A stretch of 64,000 bases of DNA from assembly GCA_009809945.1 (NCBI GenBank), contig WTPW01000596.1, positions 255,569 through 319,568 of the forward strand, in the 5' to 3' direction. The DNA comes from Gigaspora margarita. Lineage: Eukaryota; Glomeromycota; Glomeromycetes; Diversisporales; Gigasporaceae. The position numbers and the translations under genes were made by a program. The notes under the pieces are model-generated. The model saw nothing but the letters and a program-made list of their open reading frames with translations, searched no databases and was not told the origin of the DNA. Of this stretch, positions 1-13,252 are shown piece after piece. Position 1 is the stretch's first letter; the number at the start of each line of letters is the position of its first letter.

Positions 1-718
1 ATAATTATTATAATGTATATGTAAAATCAACTTATATATTTATTACTGCATAATATATATTTAACTACTATAAAATCTCAAAATAGCAGATATGGGTATT
101 ATTTTGAATTTTTTTTGAATTAAGCTTAATTTGAACTAAAAATTGTAATTTTATCTCTGTGTATTTTATAGTACAACTACAATTCAAACAAAATTTAATA
201 TCTTTCTATTAAATTGATTTAATCTTAGGTTTTTTTTGCTTTATAATTGACTGAATATCTATTTGCATTGTATTAAAATTCTTGATTTTCAAATTCAAGA
301 ATTTGAATAATTGTTAATATTTGATTTATACTATTGCTACTATCTTTTAAAGTTTTGCAAAAGGATTTTGCTATTTGCAAACAGTGTTTAAAATAGAAAT
401 TTTAATTTGCTAGTACATGCACCTGTTATATAAAAAAAAATACTAGTTCAAAAAAAAAAACCTACATTAGTAGAAAATGATCATCAGATTATTAGGGGTA
501 CATAGATGCACTTACTGGTTACTTCAAAAAATTCTGGATTATGCACCATTTGTTGCACTGGCCCAATTTTAAAATACCAGTATATAAAAACAGTAGATCC
601 AGATTTTTATCATGCTATTTTATATACTGTTTGCAGATGGTTTTTTTTCAACTGCATTATACAAAAAAGATTTCAATTCCTATTTTTTATACTTTTCTAT
701 AAATTCATAAATATAATA

Positions 719-2915
719 CAGTCTAACCTCCATATAGTCACACCTTTGGGATAAAAAAGTGGTGATTATATAGAAATGTGACTAATATAGAGAGAATTCT
801 ATATAATCACAATTATAATAAAATTATATATAAAAAAAATTGTGATTATATAGAAGTTTTAATAAATAAAAATTTTTAAACTTTGTTTTTTTTTAAATAA
901 TCGATTATAATTGCTACATATAAAAGTTAAAATTATACTAAGTAAATCGATAATAATGCTCTAAGTAACATTATTCAGGAGACAAAATTACATATATGCT
1001 GAAATTTTAAGATAATTTAAATAACATTTTATTATTACACTTTACAAGTTACGCTTAGGCGAAAAAAACTAAAAAAAATTAAAAATTTTTGAATTTTACT
1101 TTAAATTATAAAATTTTATCCAAATTATCTCAAAATTTTAAGATATATGTAATTTTGTATTCTGAATAACTTTACTTAGATCATTTCCTTCGATTTACTT
1201 AATATAATTTTAACTTTTATATGTAGCTACGATATACGATTATTTAAAAAAAAAATTAAAAAATTCTTTTTTTAAATAATCGTATATTGTAGCTACATAT
1301 TAAAGTCAAAATTATATTAAGCAAACCGAAGGAAATGATCTAAGTAAAGTTATTTAGGATACAAAATTACATATATCTTAAAATTTTGAGATAATTTGGA
1401 TAAAATTTTATTAATACACTTTTATAATTTAAAGTTAAATTCAAAAATTTTTAATTTTTTTAGTTTTTTTCGCCTAAGCGTAACTTGTAAAAGTGTAATA
1501 ATAAAATATGGTCCGGTGCAAAAATGTAGATACACGACATATTTTATAATAAAAAAATTTTTTGAAATTTAATATAAGCATTTAAATGCATTTATTTATT
1601 ACTCAGGTCTGCGGATTTATTTTAATGTAAATTTTATTAAAAAATTTTATTTTTGTAAAAATTTTTATTAATGACTTATTTTTTCAATTTGTAAAATGCA
1701 AAAATATGAATAAATTAAAAATTAAATAATTAATTTATCTATATATAAAAGTTTTTTAATTTTTAATTAACTATTTATAATTTTTTTGTACTAAATAAAC
1801 CAAGTTCTAAGCTATCTATTAATATAAAATTAATTATCTTTTTATATACATATTGTTGTGTAATAATGTTTTTAAAATTTAGTATTTTTTTTAAAAAAAA
1901 CAAAAAAATACCTTTTAAAAATAACTATATTTTTGTTACTAATTTACAATTTTGTAAGTTTTTATTGTATAAGTATATTGCTATATATATGCTAAATATA
2001 TAGTTAAAATTTTAGCTTAATTGAATCAGTAGTTATTAAAATATAAATTTTTAAATATTTAATAATAATTACTATATATAAAATTACTATATATAGTTAT
2101 ATATAAAACTTTATTAAAAAAAATTAGTTTTTAATCTATATTTTAACAACTACTGATCCAATTAAATTAAAAATTTAACTGTATATTTAGCATATGCATG
2201 GCAAGGCAGTTGCATAGTACAAGCTTCTAAAGTTGCATATTGGTGGCGAAAATAATTTTTTTAATATTTTTTTTTAAAAAAAATTTTTTTTAATTTTTTT
2301 TTTTTAAAAATAGGATTTTTTAAAAAATTTATAATAAAATAAATTTATTATAAAATGACAATAAAAATTATATCAAAACGTAGCTTAGGTCTTTTTTTAT
2401 TTGAAATAAAAAAATTATAAATAAATAGCTAAAATTGAAAAACTTTTATATGTAGAGAAAATAATGTTTAGTTTTGTGTATCTACATTTTCGCACTGGCC
2501 CATATTATTTAAATTATCTCAAAATTTCAACATATATGTAATTTTGTCTTCTGAACAATATTACTTAGAGCATTATTATCGATTTAGTTAGTACAATTTT
2601 AACTTTTATATGTAGCAATTATAATCGATTATTTGAAACAAAACAAAATTTAAAAATTTTTATTTGTTAAAAAATAATAAAATAGCATAAAAATATTTAT
2701 AATAATAAAATAATTAATCCAAAATATTTATGATAATGATGTGATTATGTAGGGGTAGTTTTATATAGGTGGTAAATAAAAAATTGTGATAGTGATTATA
2801 ATGCAAATGTGCTTATATAGAGGTGAAAATGATAGTAAAAAGGGTGGTAAATTTACAAAAGTGATTATATTGGATTTGTGACTATATAGAGGGTAACTAT
2901 ATAGAGGTTAGACTG
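719..2915. mobile_element. Pogo-like non-coding TIR element with TA target duplication
   Basis: The ends are inverted copies beginning CAGTCTAACCTC, each flanked by TA (717-718 and 2916-2917). Terminus and TA duplication fit the Tc1/mariner-pogo group. No transposase is visible. The interior is strongly palindromic: an outer pair of arms and a second palindrome centred near 1,255, both holding the shared module described in the findings. A separate element occupies 1509-2502. If that insert is removed, the right arm again matches the left arm across the junction near 1,000-1,070, which confirms the nesting. The whole unit interrupts the family pseudogene on the minus strand. Confidence 0.75.
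1509..2502. mobile_element. Nested TIR element inside the pogo-like element
   Basis: The termini are inverted repeats reading TGGTCCGGTGCAAAAATG at the left and TGGGCCAGTGCGAAAATG at the right, followed by a shared GTAGATACAC. TA lies on both sides (1507-1508 and 2503-2504). The interior is AT-rich with long T and A runs and a palindromic pair around 1,985-2,180; no coding potential was found. Confidence 0.7.
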
Positions 2916-4510
2916 TAAACAAAAAATATAAATATTAAGATCATTGGGCCAATATAGACCTAAACAAGATTATTTGATGTTTTAGTAGATGGTATAAGAA
3001 ATAACTTTAACTAGTTTTTCATACTTATTTGAATCTGTTATTGAATTACACATTGCTATATATAAATCATAAAACTTGTTTCATAACTTTTATTTTTTTG
3101 CACATTATAGTAGTAAAATTTTGGTAAGATCAAAAAGTTGAAGTACCTTTAATTTGTTTTCACCTATTAGTGATATGTAATTTCAAGTTTGTGGTTCAAA
3201 ATATACATTGATTTTTTTTATTTTATTAATTATGATTTCTTGTGCAATATTATTATAAAAACTATTTTCTTCAATTTTATGCAAAAATAATGCCCAAAGT
3301 TGATTAGTTATATGCAATATTATGTAAAGCTCATCTGAAATCCAATGGTCTAGTAAAATTATATCAAATAGTAGTAAAAATTAGTACCTATTATATGTAT
3401 TTAAATTTGTTTTAACTGATCCATTTTTTTGATATAACCATTCTTAATTATAATTAGCTACTTGCTTTTTAGAAATTATATACTACAAACAAAAATAATT
3501 ACTATTTGCTATATTAAACCTGAGACTATTAGCAAGAAAATTCCAGTTTCAGCCAAAATACAAGTTAAAATACCAGTTAATTTTATTAATTATTTTCTTT
3601 TTTTGTTAATTTATATAATTCATTTCTAAGTAAATTTGTTTCAATATCCAAAGATTTGTAATTTTCAGATCCAGGATATAAATAATTGTATTATAATAAT
3701 TAGAATTATATATATTATTAATCATCTAAAACTGCAAAGATAATTATAACATGCTTTACTTTTTTATCTACATTTTTGCTATTACCTAACATTCTTAAAT
3801 TAATAACTAGTTGTTGAGAATTAAAAATTTTTTTCTACTAAATTTGGAACTATATATTTTAATATATCTTTTATACTTCTTTGAGAATCTTTACTAATCA
3901 AACAAACTACTTCACTAACTATTTTTGAATTATCAATATTAGAATGTTCATCTTGTTCTATTTCAGTAAACAATAGCATTTTAATTGTTGTAATTTTAAC
4001 TTTATCAGTTATGTTCTATTTCTACATTAATTTGTGCTTTATAATTAGTAATCATCTATTTACATAGTAATTCATTTTTAATATTTGCTAAACTTCTATA
4101 TGAATATTATACAATATGTTTTTAATAAATTATTTTTAAAACTGCTTTGCATTTTTATTTTTTGATAGTTAAATCTTCATCTCTATATTCTAATTTATAT
4201 CTATAATTATTTACAAAAAACTAAAGTCCTTCTAATATAGATTTATCTATATTATTATAATATTGTTTAAAAATGATTGCAAATTATCTAACAATCTTTT
4301 GCCAACATTTTTGGCTCTTTTTAAAGAGTAAATTTAGAAGCTTCATCTACTAATTTTAAAGTATTTTTTATAGAATAGATTTAGAAGCTTCATCTACTAA
4401 TTTTAAATATTTTTTAATTTTTTATTTCAATTTTGGTATAGACTTTCTAACTAAAAACCAAATAAAAGTATGCCTGATATTTGTGTTTTTGTTTTTGGAT
4501 TAATTTGCTA

Positions 4511-5418
4511 AAAATTAATATATATAACAAGAATATACTAATTTGATAATATAAAAAAAGCAGTAATTGAAGAAGCTTTATATAAAATAACTTGTTTGCA
4601 AAAGTTATTTTCAAATACAACTTGATATACAGGCTTATTATTAATACAATTTATTGAATATTGAACTGTGCATTTATTTTTTTGCATCCCCAAGTTGTTT
4701 AAACAATATAATTATGCAGAATTGGATATGAAGCAGATAATAGTATTGTATGCAAATAGGTTTTTTGGAATAGAATTCTTTTTTTATTATATTATAATAA
4801 AAGAATATTTATCTTTTTTCATATTTAATAATAGATTCTTTAGAATTTTAGAGATTTCTTTTTGCTTTTTCATTTTATTTAATGAGAGTAAAAACAAATT
4901 TAGAAATTAAAGTTTTATATTTATGCATATTTATTTATAAGAATAGTTATACAATACTGATATGATTTTTTAACTTGTTTGGTATATAAATAATCTTTTA
5001 TAACCATAAATATTTTTATATTCTTGTAAGTAATGATCAAATACCAATAAAAATTAGGTTGATTTTATACTATAGCAAATATAGATAATAATTTTATAAA
5101 CAGGTTTGAATTTTTAAATAACAGATATTGTAGTCTGAGAAGACTTTCAATTCTCTATTATTAATGTTTGGTTCTAGATCATTAATCAAAAAAGTAGCTT
5201 CTTCATTTAGACAATTATTTATTTAAGTGCACAATATTTATATAAGTATGAGAATAAGAAACTTTTGTATTGGTAATTATGGTCAGTTATATTGATTGAA
5301 GTATTGCATAATTAGATATTATGCAGGTTTTTTGATTAATTTTAGTTTATTTTTGTTATTATGGGTTTTAATATTTAATTATTGAGAAATCACCAAATGT
5401 AGTATGTATATATATATA
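4511..5418. other. AT-rich stretch without recognised gene
   Basis: Only short open frames rich in Phe, Ile and Asn are present, as expected from base composition. It could hold the unrecognised N-terminal part of the minus-strand family pseudogene. Nothing else is seen. Confidence 0.4.
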
Positions 5419-5715
5419 GAACTTTGAACATCTAGTACAGAGGTTATACATTATATATTTTAGCAAAAACCCCAAAATTTAAAAAGCAAAAAACAGTTTT
5501 TAGCAATTATTTTGATATTCAGTTGTCCAATTTGAACAAACTTTTTTTTTAAAATAAAGCTATTAGTAAGACACATATAACAAAAAAAAGTTTATTTAAT
5601 TCTAATTACTGGATCAAAGCTTATTTAACAAAATGTAGTTTTGTTGTTTTTAGCAAATTAGATCAAAATTGGCCAAGCCCAATTATGACCTATATAAGAG
5701 ATGTTTGGGGTCCTG
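5419..5715. mobile_element. MITE of the CAGGACC-terminus family, copy 1
   Basis: The right end reads GGGGTCCTG followed by TA (5716-5717); the left end is a degraded version after TA (5417-5418). The interior is colinear with the better copy at 38803-39078, sharing for example GCAAAAAACAGTTTTT and the block GTTGTTTTTAGCAAATTAG. Non-coding. Confidence 0.6.
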
Positions 5716-5937
5716 TACATATTAAATTATTTTTATTAAATTTATTATATATATCATTATAATAGAACAGGATGAAACCTGAGTTGTAAAATAATAAAAT
5801 TCAGATCAGGTTAGGGTGAAATAGAACTCTAAAAACCTCTGATATAACTTAAATCTGAGTTTGTTTAAAGTTTGTATAATTTTAGCCAAATAGATATATA
5901 AAACTAGGAAAATGGGAACCATTTAAAGTCTGAAGGA

Positions 5938-6110
5938 CAAATATAAAATCAATTTTTTTATATTACACCTGATCTAGCCAATCACCATTGGTTTTCTATT
6001 GTTTTGATTGTTTTTTTATATTACACCAGATCTAGCCAATCAGGATTCAGAATTTGTTAACACACGGATATCAGGTGTACTATTGCTCTACCTGTGAGTG
6101 TCCTTCGGAC
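5938..6110. mobile_element. Short inverted-repeat element (GTCTGAAGGACA ends)
   Basis: GTCTGAAGGACA at the left is matched by TGTCCTTCGGAC at the right. The interior holds two direct copies of a roughly 30 bp unit containing TATATTACACC and GATCTAGCCAATCA. Target duplication not clear. Confidence 0.45.
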
Positions 6111-6728
6111 AATAAAACAAATTTTAAAAAAAAATTTACTATATAGAAAAGCAATTTTTACAAAATTTCTTTTTTTAGAGAACATCTAAAGCAAAGCAGA
6201 TTCTTATAATATATTTTATCAAATTAATTTTAGGGTTAAGATCATATTAAAATATGTTTTAGATATTAATATATAAACAAAATTGCCTTTCTGACATTTT
6301 TATTTAACACACCAAGGTAGGTGTAGGCTGCATTTTTTGTATTTTTCAAAGTTTTCACTTCACTTTCTTGTTTGCTTTACCAAAGATCATCAAAATTCTA
6401 TAATTTGATTGGCCAGATATTATATGATTCTGCTCTGCTTTAGACAACCCTCTTTTTAGTAACATCTAAGTTATATTAGTATTCTTTGGGGTTCTGGTAA
6501 AATCCATGGTTTATAGGCTGTTTTAAGTTAACTTTTCAGTTAATATTTTTCTTTTTCTCTTTGATTTCTTCTGGTAAAATAAACATATAAAATAAGTAAA
6601 AATTAAAAAAATAAAAATATTATATAATCACAAAATAAAGCAAAGGGGTATAGTTTTGAATTTCAGTCTAAATTAAACTTAATTCAGACCAAAATTTGAA
6701 ATAACATCCTATGTGTTATTTCACAGTT

Positions 6729-6840
6729 ATATGGCAAATATAAAATAAAAAATAATTTAAAAAAAATTAATTTAAAACTAAAAAATAATTTAAAATAAAA
6801 AAATAATTTAAAATAAAAAATAATTTAAAATAAATTTTTA
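6729..6840. repeat. Degenerate AT-rich tandem repeat
   Basis: Repeated units of the form AATAATTTAAAATAAAA, immediately left of the LINE-like fragment. This may be an expanded tail or simple sequence. Confidence 0.5.
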
Positions 6841-6841
6841 T

Positions 6842-7260
6842 TTTTTAGCCTTTGACAGCCTTGTCAGTACTTTATTAGTAAGTTTATATATACAAATCTA
6901 AGATCTATATACTGAAAAACCTGATGATTGCAAGTCCAACATCATCTGGCTATGCAAACTGTGCCCAGACATGACCTGTTGCACCAACTCAAATATGAAT
7001 TGGGAGACTTTATTAGTTCTATCAAAAGCTAACTCTTTTAAATTCTTTCTACCTAAGTTACTGGATAGGAGATACTTGATCCACATCTACTGAAAAAAGA
7101 AAAAAAAGAAAACAGAAAATACTACAGAAAAAATAAAAGAGGAGGAAAGTACCAACTAAACTTAGACAAAAACCAAATTACAAAAAAGAAAAAAAACAAA
7201 GACAGAAAAAACAAAAGAGTGATAACAGAACTGAAATTTGTACTATTAAAAACCTGTACT
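6842..7260 (-). mobile_element. LINE-like 3' fragment, minus orientation
   Basis: Read on the minus strand the fragment ends TAATAAAGTACTGACAAGG, then CTGTCAAAGGCTAAAAAA. This tail resembles those of the SINE at 22329-22840 and the longer element at 29183-30272. Upstream lies an A-rich, purine-biased stretch (7,090-7,240) also similar to the 29.5-29.7 kb part of the long element. A 62-codon frame (7086-6898) contains FELVQQVMSGHS, weakly like the end of the 172-codon frame of the long element (FKLDQVMSKFRT). I read this as a 5'-truncated insertion; its upstream boundary is uncertain. Confidence 0.4.
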
Positions 7261-8369
7261 AGATTGTAAAAAAGTCGGTTATTAGTGATTTTTTATGAAA
7301 ATTATAAAAAGCGCGATTTTTACGTCACACCTGATCCTGAAATTCAATTGGTTTGCGCCACGATAAAATCACGTGATTTTTTGTGGGAGAACTATGTAGG
7401 TTTTGGTTGGTTGGGAGAGTAATGTGCATGATCGCACAGTTTAGTCCAGTCGCAACTTAATTTAGTTTATTTTTAAAGGACAGTTTCTAATTAATTCATA
7501 TTCAGGAAATAGTTGAAGTCTGAGATGAACTTTATTAAGGGGAAAACTCGGGCTTTAAATACATTTTCAATTATTAAGAACTACTGCGCTACATTTAATA
7601 CATCGTTTGGTTTCCTCCTTTACGTTTGAAGAACCTTATTATTTACCCACAATTTCGCTCACAATATTGCTCCCAATATCGCTCACAATATCGTTCACAA
7701 TATTGCTCACAATATTGCTCACAGTATTTACTAACAATTCCTACAACCGGGAGTCAACAATAATCAGTTTATACAACAATCATTGGGTACAAATCTGTAT
7801 CTCCAAGCCTCCGCCACAACCAAAATTCTTGTAATTTCGGATGGCTTGGGTCATGGAGTCTCCTGGTTGTCCGGAGCGGAGAGGAGGACTTACTGTCCAG
7901 ACCTCTGTCACGGGTGTCCTGTATTGATGTTCAAAAAATTTTACTATCCAGACTTATGATACCCCTGTAATATGATACGAGTATGTCCCGAAAGTATGTC
8001 TGAGCATAATGCAATAATCATAAAAATTATAATGATATAAATTACGATATATTGTTACAGTATAGTGATAATTTTATATTTCTGCATCAATCGCAGATTT
8101 TTTTTCAACGATTAAAAAAAACTTAGCCCACTTTTTAATATATGTAATTATCAAAAATTATAATGATTCAAGTAAGCCAAAGAAAAAAAAAAAGTCCTAA
8201 TAATATAATTTACGAAAATCATTATTATTTTTTAAGTTTCAAAAAAAAAAAGACGTTTATCTATTAAATTCTTTATTGCTTAAATAACTTCTGAAACCTA
8301 TTTTTGTTTTCATAGAAAGTTTTTCTTATTTATTAATATTTAACATTACTTTTATTATCATAAAAAAAA
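7261..8369. other. Less AT-rich intergenic stretch upstream of the BTB-TLDc gene
   Basis: 7,280-7,960 is visibly richer in G and C than its surroundings, with a CACGTG-centred palindrome near 7,368-7,382. It holds a 12 bp tandem repeat (separate entry). No convincing exon, LTR terminus or primer-binding site was found. 7,960-8,369 returns to AT-rich sequence with homopolymer runs. Confidence 0.4.
7655..7729. repeat. 12 bp tandem repeat, about six copies
   Basis: The unit is GCTCACAATATT with variants in which CAC becomes CCC or ATT becomes ATC. Because the unit length is a multiple of three it leaves an open frame through the array, which I do not consider a real gene. Confidence 0.75.
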
Positions 8370-8541
8370 TAGTCGACCTTTTCTATAACGGGCTGATCGT
8401 TGGAAAAATTATTATAGAAAATTACTCTGTTTTATTAAAAGCTCATGACGATTTTTTTTAATAAAGAACTATATATTATATACGCTCCTTAAATATATCC
8501 GGAGTTCGTTATAGAAAGCTCGTTATACAGAGTCAACTGTA
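8370..8541. mobile_element. Pogo-like MITE
   Basis: The right end is CTCTGTATAACGAG in the inverted sense, preceded by CAGTTGA and TA. The left end is TAGTCGACC with CTATAACGGG. The two arms pair imperfectly. The style of terminus (CAGTTGACTC with TATAACG) is typical of pogo/Tigger-type elements. The element is about 330 bases upstream of the BTB-TLDc start codon. Confidence 0.55.
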
Positions 8542-8880
8542 TATAGAAAAGTATATTGAATAAATTATTAAATTTGTTAAAGAGATGTCAAAAATTTTCT
8601 TAAAATATATAAATTTGGTAAACTTGTTAAGTATTTTTTTTTTTAAAAAACTTTTTTTTTTTTTTTGTTAAATGAACATTAATAAAAAAATAACGATTTT
8701 ATAAATTGATATTAAGGCTCCGGACCTCTGTTTCCTAGTGTTACCAATTTGCATTTAAGTCACGGGTTAAAAATTTTTAACCGTGACACTACTCCTGCTA
8801 CTTTTATACCTAAATTAGAAACTTAAACAATTTTCAACTTCAACTAAACTCCGAAATATAAAATTCAAAACTTGGCAAAA

Positions 8881-10398
8881 ATGGCAAAAGTATTATTTGA
8901 AAAACTTTCAAATGATTACCTTGAAGTTCTTAATGATAAAGAAGATTATAATGTAATTATTAAAGTTGGTGAATTATCAAACGTTAAGGAATTCCAGGCC
9001 CATTCAGTTATTTTAAGATATAGATCTTTATATTTCCGTGATAAATTAACGAACGCTAAAACAGACGAAAATAATATTAAAATAATTAATTTAAAACATG
9101 TCTCAATTCAACAATTTGAATTTATTATAAAGTAAGCTATTTAATATTTATTTATATTAAAACGCTATGATTAAATGCTAACTTTATTAATTTAATAAAG
9201 ATATCTTTATGGAGGACTAGTTATTCTGGAAAACCATGATGCATCATTTATATTTGATCTCATGTTCATTGCTCAAGAATTTCTTCTTGAAGAATTAGTC
9301 AAACTTCTTGAAACAAATTTAATTGAAGAGAATGCTCATTGGCTTCGTTTACATTTTAATAATATTTATCAAAAAAGTTTTCAAAGTAGCCAATTTCAAA
9401 AATTACAAGAATGGTGTAACGATATTGTGGTAAAATATCCGAGTAAAGTCTTTGACTCTAAAGAATTTACTCAACTTCAAGAAACTATATTAATCTCACT
9501 TATAAAACGTGATGATTTACAAATTGAAGAAGGAAAAATTTGGAACTATGTCATTAAATGGGGTATTGCCCAAAATCCAGGCTTACCATCAGATCCTGAT
9601 GACTGGACTCGTGAAAACTTTCAGGATTTAAAGATTATTTTACAAAATTGTTTACCACTTATTCGTTACTTTCAAATATCTGGTAATGATATTATTGACA
9701 ATGTACAACCATATCAACAAATTCTAGACAAAAATCTTTGGAAAGATATAATGAAAAGAATTGTAAATCCAAATCAACAAATATCATCAACAATTCTTCC
9801 TCCTCGCGTGATTTTAACACCAAATTTACCAATCAGAGTATCAGAATCATTTTCAGCAGTTATTAATGAAGAACATGCAGCCGAAATTGCCTCATGGATT
9901 GATGAAAAAACTACTACATATTCTATAAGAAATAATCCATATGAATTTAGATTACTTCTTCGTGGAAGCAGAGATGGATTTACTTCTGATTCATTTTGGA
10001 ATTTATGTGATAAGAAAAAGAACGTTGTTGTGGTTATAAAAGTTAAAGATACTGATGAAATTCTTGGTGGATATAATCCTATTGGTTTTGATAAATCTGT
10101 TTATAGTTCTGTAAGTTGCGATAAATGCTTTATTTTTTCATTGAAAAATGGTAATATTCAAAATTCTATTTTAAGTCGTGTAAAATCATCATCAGTATGC
10201 GCAATTTTTAATGAAATTGATTGTGGTCCACAATTTTATTATGATCTTGTTATACTTAATTCTGAAAATCAAAATTTTTGTTATAGAAAAAGTTATGAAA
10301 AACCAATTAGAAATGTGCCTGTGAATGAATATGGTAGCACACGTTTTTCATTAGAGGAATATGAAATATTTCAAATTTATAAAAAACAATCTTATTAA
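8881..10398 (+). CDS. BTB/POZ-BACK-TLDc domain protein (two exons)
   Basis: Exons 8881-9131 and 9201-10398 encode 482 residues. The 69-base intron starts GTAAGC and ends AAAG; splicing joins the BTB strand FEFIIK to YLYGG, a hallmark turn of the BTB fold, in frame. BTB/POZ covers roughly residues 10-120 (DYNVIIKVG, FQAHSVILRYRS), BACK roughly 130-240, and TLDc roughly 297-480 (ASWIDEK, then FRLLLRGSRDGFTSDSFW near 335 and LGGYNPIGF near 372). BTB proteins of this type are usually dimeric Cullin-3 adaptors; TLDc domains are linked to oxidative-stress responses and V-ATPase binding. Such BTB-TLDc paralogues are numerous in Glomeromycotina, so the exact role is open. ATG at 8881 has a favourable AAAATGG context. 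Cytosolic: no signal peptide or membrane segment. It appears complete. Confidence 0.93.
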
Positions 10399-11160
10399 GC
10401 AATAAATCTTAAATAATTTATTAAAGTAACAAGTATATAAACGAAATAAACTCCTGAATTACAGAAACAATAATTATATAAAGTCTGAAATATTTACGAA
10501 CTAGTTATAAAAATTTAAGACTATGTTTTGAAACGTTCATTTGTGTTATTTGGCTATAAATCAAGTCGGTGAGGTGGTATAAACCAAACCATTAGCTGAA
10601 AAAAGACATGCAAAAATGGGTTGTCAACATAAAATTAATCTGAAGAAATGCTAATTTAGAATTCAAATTATGGTAGAACTTTTTTATAAAACCGATTGTT
10701 CATTGTTTTAGGTAGTTAACTAAATTTTAATAAATATTAAAACGGCAAAATTTTAAACCAATCAATTAATGAACTATTTTTAAATAAATGTCTTTTGACT
10801 TAATGAAACAATTGTGCAGTGGTAGTCCCGAATGCAGAGATCCCATGTTTTGTCGAACGATATCTCGTAAGAGAAATTCCACCGCTATAGTGGAAATTGT
10901 TATATTATAAATATTAATTAGTCAATCACAATTTTAATATAAGTTAAACCCAAGACTAAAAAATATGTAAAGACTATATAAAACCCATTAATTGGGACCG
11001 GAAAGAGGTGCCTAACATGATGATATGACGATGTTATTGCCAACAGACATATTCCATAAAGAGATATAAATATAGGAGCTATCGGAAAAGCTAATAGTCT
11101 GCAAAATTATTATTTATTTAATCCTATGCCTATATAATTAACGAAGGATATTTGTATTAT

Positions 11161-11257
11161 AGTTAGTACAAATTCTAATATTGTATGTATAATTATATTG
11201 TATATATAGTTAGTACAAATTCTAATATTGTATGTATAATTATATTGTATATATAAT
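11161..11257. repeat. 47 bp tandem duplication
   Basis: Two near-identical head-to-tail copies starting AGTTAGTACAAATTC, at 11161 and 11208. Confidence 0.8.
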
Positions 11258-13219
11258 TATTCTAATTTTGTATGAAGAATTGTTTATTATAATTTTCCAA
11301 ATAAAAAATAATCAAATTATTTATTCTCTAAAGAATTATGGTTTTAGGCAAAAAACAATTTATTAAATTGTAGAAGGATTTAGTCGTTGTAATTATTTTG
11401 TAAGGACCATATTAATTTAAAGCTTTTATTAATTAATCAAAGTGGATGCGTCCTAATGTTGGATATTCGGCAAGTCATCCGTCAAATGTATTTGTCAATG
11501 TTCATTTTTTTATCATGAGAATTTTTAAATGTTTACTCACAACAAATAACACTTTTAATTAGGAAATTAAAAATAGTCTTCGATGAAACTATATAAGTTT
11601 TTTATCATTGAAAAATTGAAAGTCAAGAATAGAACAGGAATAATATCAGACCTTTAAAGTTAATTACATTAGCATTAAAAGGGTTTAAATATTGTCACAG
11701 GGTGTAAAGTGACATTTCCGAAAATAAGAAGTAATGCACCATAAAGTTACGTGACAGATGGTTACGATACTGATGAGGCTTGGAGATCGTAGGATATTTT
11801 ATATAATGAATCGTATGATTATTAATTGTATGATTATTTATGGTGTGATTACACAAACGCGAACTAAAAGACTTTTTTTATTACGCGTGGCAATGCAACG
11901 AAAAAATGCCGAGTTTCGGGCTCAGATAAAGTTAAAGAGAAAACGTATGATTGTTCTCTTATGAATCATTAAATTAAATTAATCGTAAAGTCCTTTTCCT
12001 TAAAACGAACATCGAAAAAATTTTAAGGGTTTTACTAAGGGATAATAAATCAAAGCCTCTTTTGTCTCTATATTGATGAAGAATTATAAAAAAAATGCTC
12101 TATATGTTTATTGGTAGAAGGTTAAGAACCTTTGGGTTAAGCAGTTGAATCAATAAACAAAACTATAAAACTGTATAAAATAAATCTTTGCATTAAATTC
12201 ACCATCTAACTTATTATTCTGTAAAATGAATCTCTCTAGATTTGTGTTAAATATAGGCAGTAACACTGTGCTTTTCCACTATCAAATTTAATTCTGCTAT
12301 GAATTCTTTATGGCATCAATAATTTTCTCAGTCATATGCTTTTCCATCGAAAGATATAAGGGCGGTCATTACGATTGGCATTTCACTAATATTAATTAGA
12401 TATTTTATTAGATTTATTAATTAAACCGTTGTTTTCTATTATGAAAAGATTTAGGACAACATAAAGCTGAGCTGAATCACTTTAGCAATTAAGATTTCTC
12501 CCCAAGAAATTGAGATAAATACTCAATGGTAATCTTAAAAATCATCAATATTTTGTCAGATAATCATAATTTATTATTGAAAAAAATTATAAAATTAAAT
12601 AACATTTATCATGTTTAGTTAAATTGAAATAAATACTATTTTTTTATTGTAAAATTTGTGAGGTTTTTTTCTGATTAGTGATTATAAGACGAAAACCCCA
12701 TCATAATATCTAGAATGACTTTTTATTTAAACAGCTTAAGCAAATGTAACAAATCTGTCAAAGGAATTTTTACCCCAATCATTATTACATTAAATGCACA
12801 ATTAAGTATAGAATTACGCACTTAAACAGACGCGTACAAATTTCGTTAAAATAATTTTTCTACGATCTTTTTTTTTTTTTATCAAAGCGCAGAAGCCAAT
12901 TTATGACAAATCTTCATATCATAAAAAAAAAAAAATCATTTTTTTAACGTCAATTTTACTTTCATTAGTAAATTTAATTGGATGCATTTACGCGATCTCC
13001 TTTCAAATAAATTTTCACGTCCCTACATTAGACCAATCAAATAATGTGCACTTATAGAGGAAAGGCGCATTTATGGTGAGAAGAGTTGACTGTATTGTTA
13101 ATCACTAAGTTTACACTGGTATAAATAATATCATCACTTTCTTTTTGTTACTTCATATTGATGTAACAAAATTATACGCGAAACAGTGTATGTAATCCGC
13201 GCATTTAATTCGTAGATGC

Positions 13220-13241
13220 AATATATATATATATATATATG
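13220..13241. repeat. (AT)n microsatellite
   Basis: Eleven uninterrupted AT units. Confidence 0.9.
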
Positions 13242-13252
13242 TAATCAGTTAT

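Larger units (their letters stand above)
245..4510 (-). pseudogene. Decayed copy 1 of an unnamed multicopy protein family, split by a TIR element
   Basis: Read on the minus strand, short peptide blocks appear in order despite many stops and frameshifts. A block with NSKNVDKKVKHV lies at about 3,805-3,725, YLYPGSENYKSL at 3,690-3,640, DELYIILHITNQLW at 3,350-3,300, GENKLKVLQLFDL at 3,175-3,120, YNAVEKK at 680-630 and IIQILEFENQ at 320-280. The same blocks in the same order occur in the copy at 54.7-58.5 kb, which is the main evidence that this was once coding. They resemble, from memory, large uncharacterised proteins repeated many times in Rhizophagus-type genomes; I know no function. The 2.2 kb element at 719-2915 sits between the VEKK and LFDL blocks, so it landed inside the gene. 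The N-terminal end beyond 4,510 was not recognised. It could be a remnant of a transposon-borne gene. Confidence 0.55.
10399..13252. other. Intergenic region downstream of the BTB-TLDc gene
   Basis: Lower repeat density than most of the window, but no exon I can defend. A 68-codon frame at 11758-11964 is rich in Arg, Lys and Ile, shows no family resemblance, and is left out. The (AT)n run at 13220-13241 is a plain dinucleotide repeat. A half-terminus of pogo type, GAGTTGACTGTA, ends near 13,094 without a clear partner. Confidence 0.4.

Noticed and set aside
7607..7834. Open frame with repeated SLTILLTI-like residues
   Set aside because: Produced by the 12-base tandem repeat; its first codon and context are not convincing.
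7380..7960. Possible solo LTR in the less AT-rich stretch upstream of the BTB-TLDc gene
   Set aside because: No TG...CA ends with a short target duplication could be fixed, and no primer-binding site or polypurine tract is visible.
10796..10880. tRNA-like words (GTGCAGTGGTAGTCC, then a GTCGAAC)
   Set aside because: Box B is poor and no acceptor stem or anticodon arm folds; not called as tRNA or SINE.
11758..11964. 68-codon open frame rich in Arg and Ile
   Set aside because: No homology recognised, no supporting splice signals, and length within chance expectation.
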